A stretch of 64,000 nt of DNA from Paraescarpia echinospica. Lineage: Eukaryota; Annelida; Polychaeta; Sabellida; Siboglinidae. Location: positions 9,873,492 to 9,937,491 of the forward strand of contig CM034534.1 of NCBI GenBank assembly GCA_020002185.1, written 5' to 3'. Of this stretch, positions 62,951-64,000 are shown one piece after another (within the stretch, counting starts at the first letter, position 1; every line of letters starts with the position of its first letter). The notes beneath the pieces are model-generated. The model worked only from the letters and a program-made list of their open reading frames with translations, did no database searches and was not told where the DNA came from. The position numbers were made by a program, and so were the translations under genes.

Positions 62951-64000
62951 TTATGCAAGATGAGTTAGGTCACGTTTAATAAAAGTAATCCTATTATATG
63001 ACCTTTATTAACTATTGTTTATAAATGGCACACAAGTGAATGTAAGATATGTTTTAATTCTCTACACCCAAATCTTCCGCAAACAGCTGCTCTATAGATA
63101 AGCTGAACTTTAATTATGCATATATGTGGCGCCATCTACTGGATAACTGCATGCTATAACATACTATTATAACGTTGAGTCCATTTGCAAGACATTAGGT
63201 GTATTTGTTGTAAGGCTTTATATTAGACATTTTTGAGATACCACATTTTGAAAACATCTCGCTGAGTGTGTATGAACATTGTAGGGACTCGAAGTGCATT
63301 TCATTAACACATCATGCAATCTAAAGGGTTAAGTAGGAATGCTGCAACCAAAGCAGGGAATGGTAGCAGGCTAATCAATAAGTAGGACAGCCACAATGAC
63401 GAATACTTTGACCCAGACTAGTAGCAATAAGTTATGTTAAACCCAGAGCTCTTTAATGGCCTTCTAAACTAGCAGCATCAGAGGTGGTCTGGGTTGTTTC
63501 AATGCTTGCTATGCAGCAGCAGCAGCTGTGACTGGCTGCACTGTCAACACATTCACAGATTATCGGTCTTCTTCTTTCTTCATATCACACATGGTACATC
63601 GTCGTTATATTTTTGGCAGTTGTTCTTCGGTGAAGTTGGGATTTCCAGCCAAGGTTTAGAATAATTTGAGTGTGACTACTGGTGGTCTTGTAGTCAGTTA
63701 TCCCTTTCATAATAATAATGACCGTGTTCCCAATGAGACACGCTCACTTTCATTGCTGGCTTTCATAAGCATAAACAAAATAGGATTGGCCGTGATTAGA
63801 GACACATAGGCAATGACTCACTAAGTAACACATATGTAACATAATATCACATTTATATTCGCTGAATAATACATTACATGCCTGTAGTAGTTCTAATATA
63901 TAATACATGTTGATGAATTGATCACTGTATTATTAAATGTCTAGCCTTTCATTATCCCACAACAGTGACTGTAAGTCTCTAGCCTAAAGCCATGTCAGCA
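62951..64000. other. No gene seen
   Basis: It should be upstream intron of NT5C2 or its 5' flank. No FGFDMDYT-like exon was found here on the minus strand. Confidence 0.5.

Noticed and set aside
61318..64000. Expected NT5C2 exon with the catalytic DMDYT motif
   Set aside because: I searched the minus strand by eye for a FGFDMDYT-like segment and found none, so the exon is placed outside the window.

Overview
The window is eukaryotic. It has spliced genes with GT-AG introns, an AT-rich background, long dinucleotide arrays, several minisatellites and a dense load of decayed LINEs, SINEs and DNA-transposon remnants. The mix of CR1/L2-type LINEs with an esterase ORF1, tRNA-headed SINEs, a Penelope remnant and a farnesoic-acid-O-methyltransferase-like extracellular domain fits a marine invertebrate, most likely a mollusc or another lophotrochozoan. 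That placement is inference; no species is claimed.

The main gene is on the minus strand from about 61.3 kb down to 33.7 kb. It is the orthologue of cytosolic purine 5'-nucleotidase II (NT5C2, a HAD-family IMP/GMP phosphatase). Fifteen coding exons can be placed, all in compatible phase, from the codon before YKSP (human residue about 58) to the stop codon. The first coding exon(s), including the catalytic DxDxT motif, lie beyond the right edge. Its introns hold four sense-oriented tRNA-derived SINEs, two MITEs, LINE and Penelope fragments, a 1000-N assembly gap and several tandem repeats.

A second, smaller minus-strand gene lies at 8.2-9.9 kb. Its last two exons encode a Methyltransf_FA-like domain followed by a cysteine-rich extracellular module. 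Upstream exons were not found.

Most of the rest is mobile DNA. From 12.2 to 22.3 kb there is a nest: a BED/hAT-type transposase gene is split by a ~1 kb element with ~114-bp terminal direct repeats and by a 5'-truncated LINE, and that LINE is split by an almost full-length CR1-family LINE on the opposite strand. More copies of the same CR1 family lie at 1-775, 22.4-24.7, 26.8-31.1 and 46.5 kb. The third of these is interrupted by a ~1.5 kb hAT-like element.

The strongest leads are two tandem arrays that appear to have grown out of functional sequence. One is a 58-bp array next to an NT5C2 exon, each unit of which copies the splice acceptor plus the first ~15 exon bases. The other is a 45-bp array that begins in the tRNA-like head of a SINE and contains the assembly gap.
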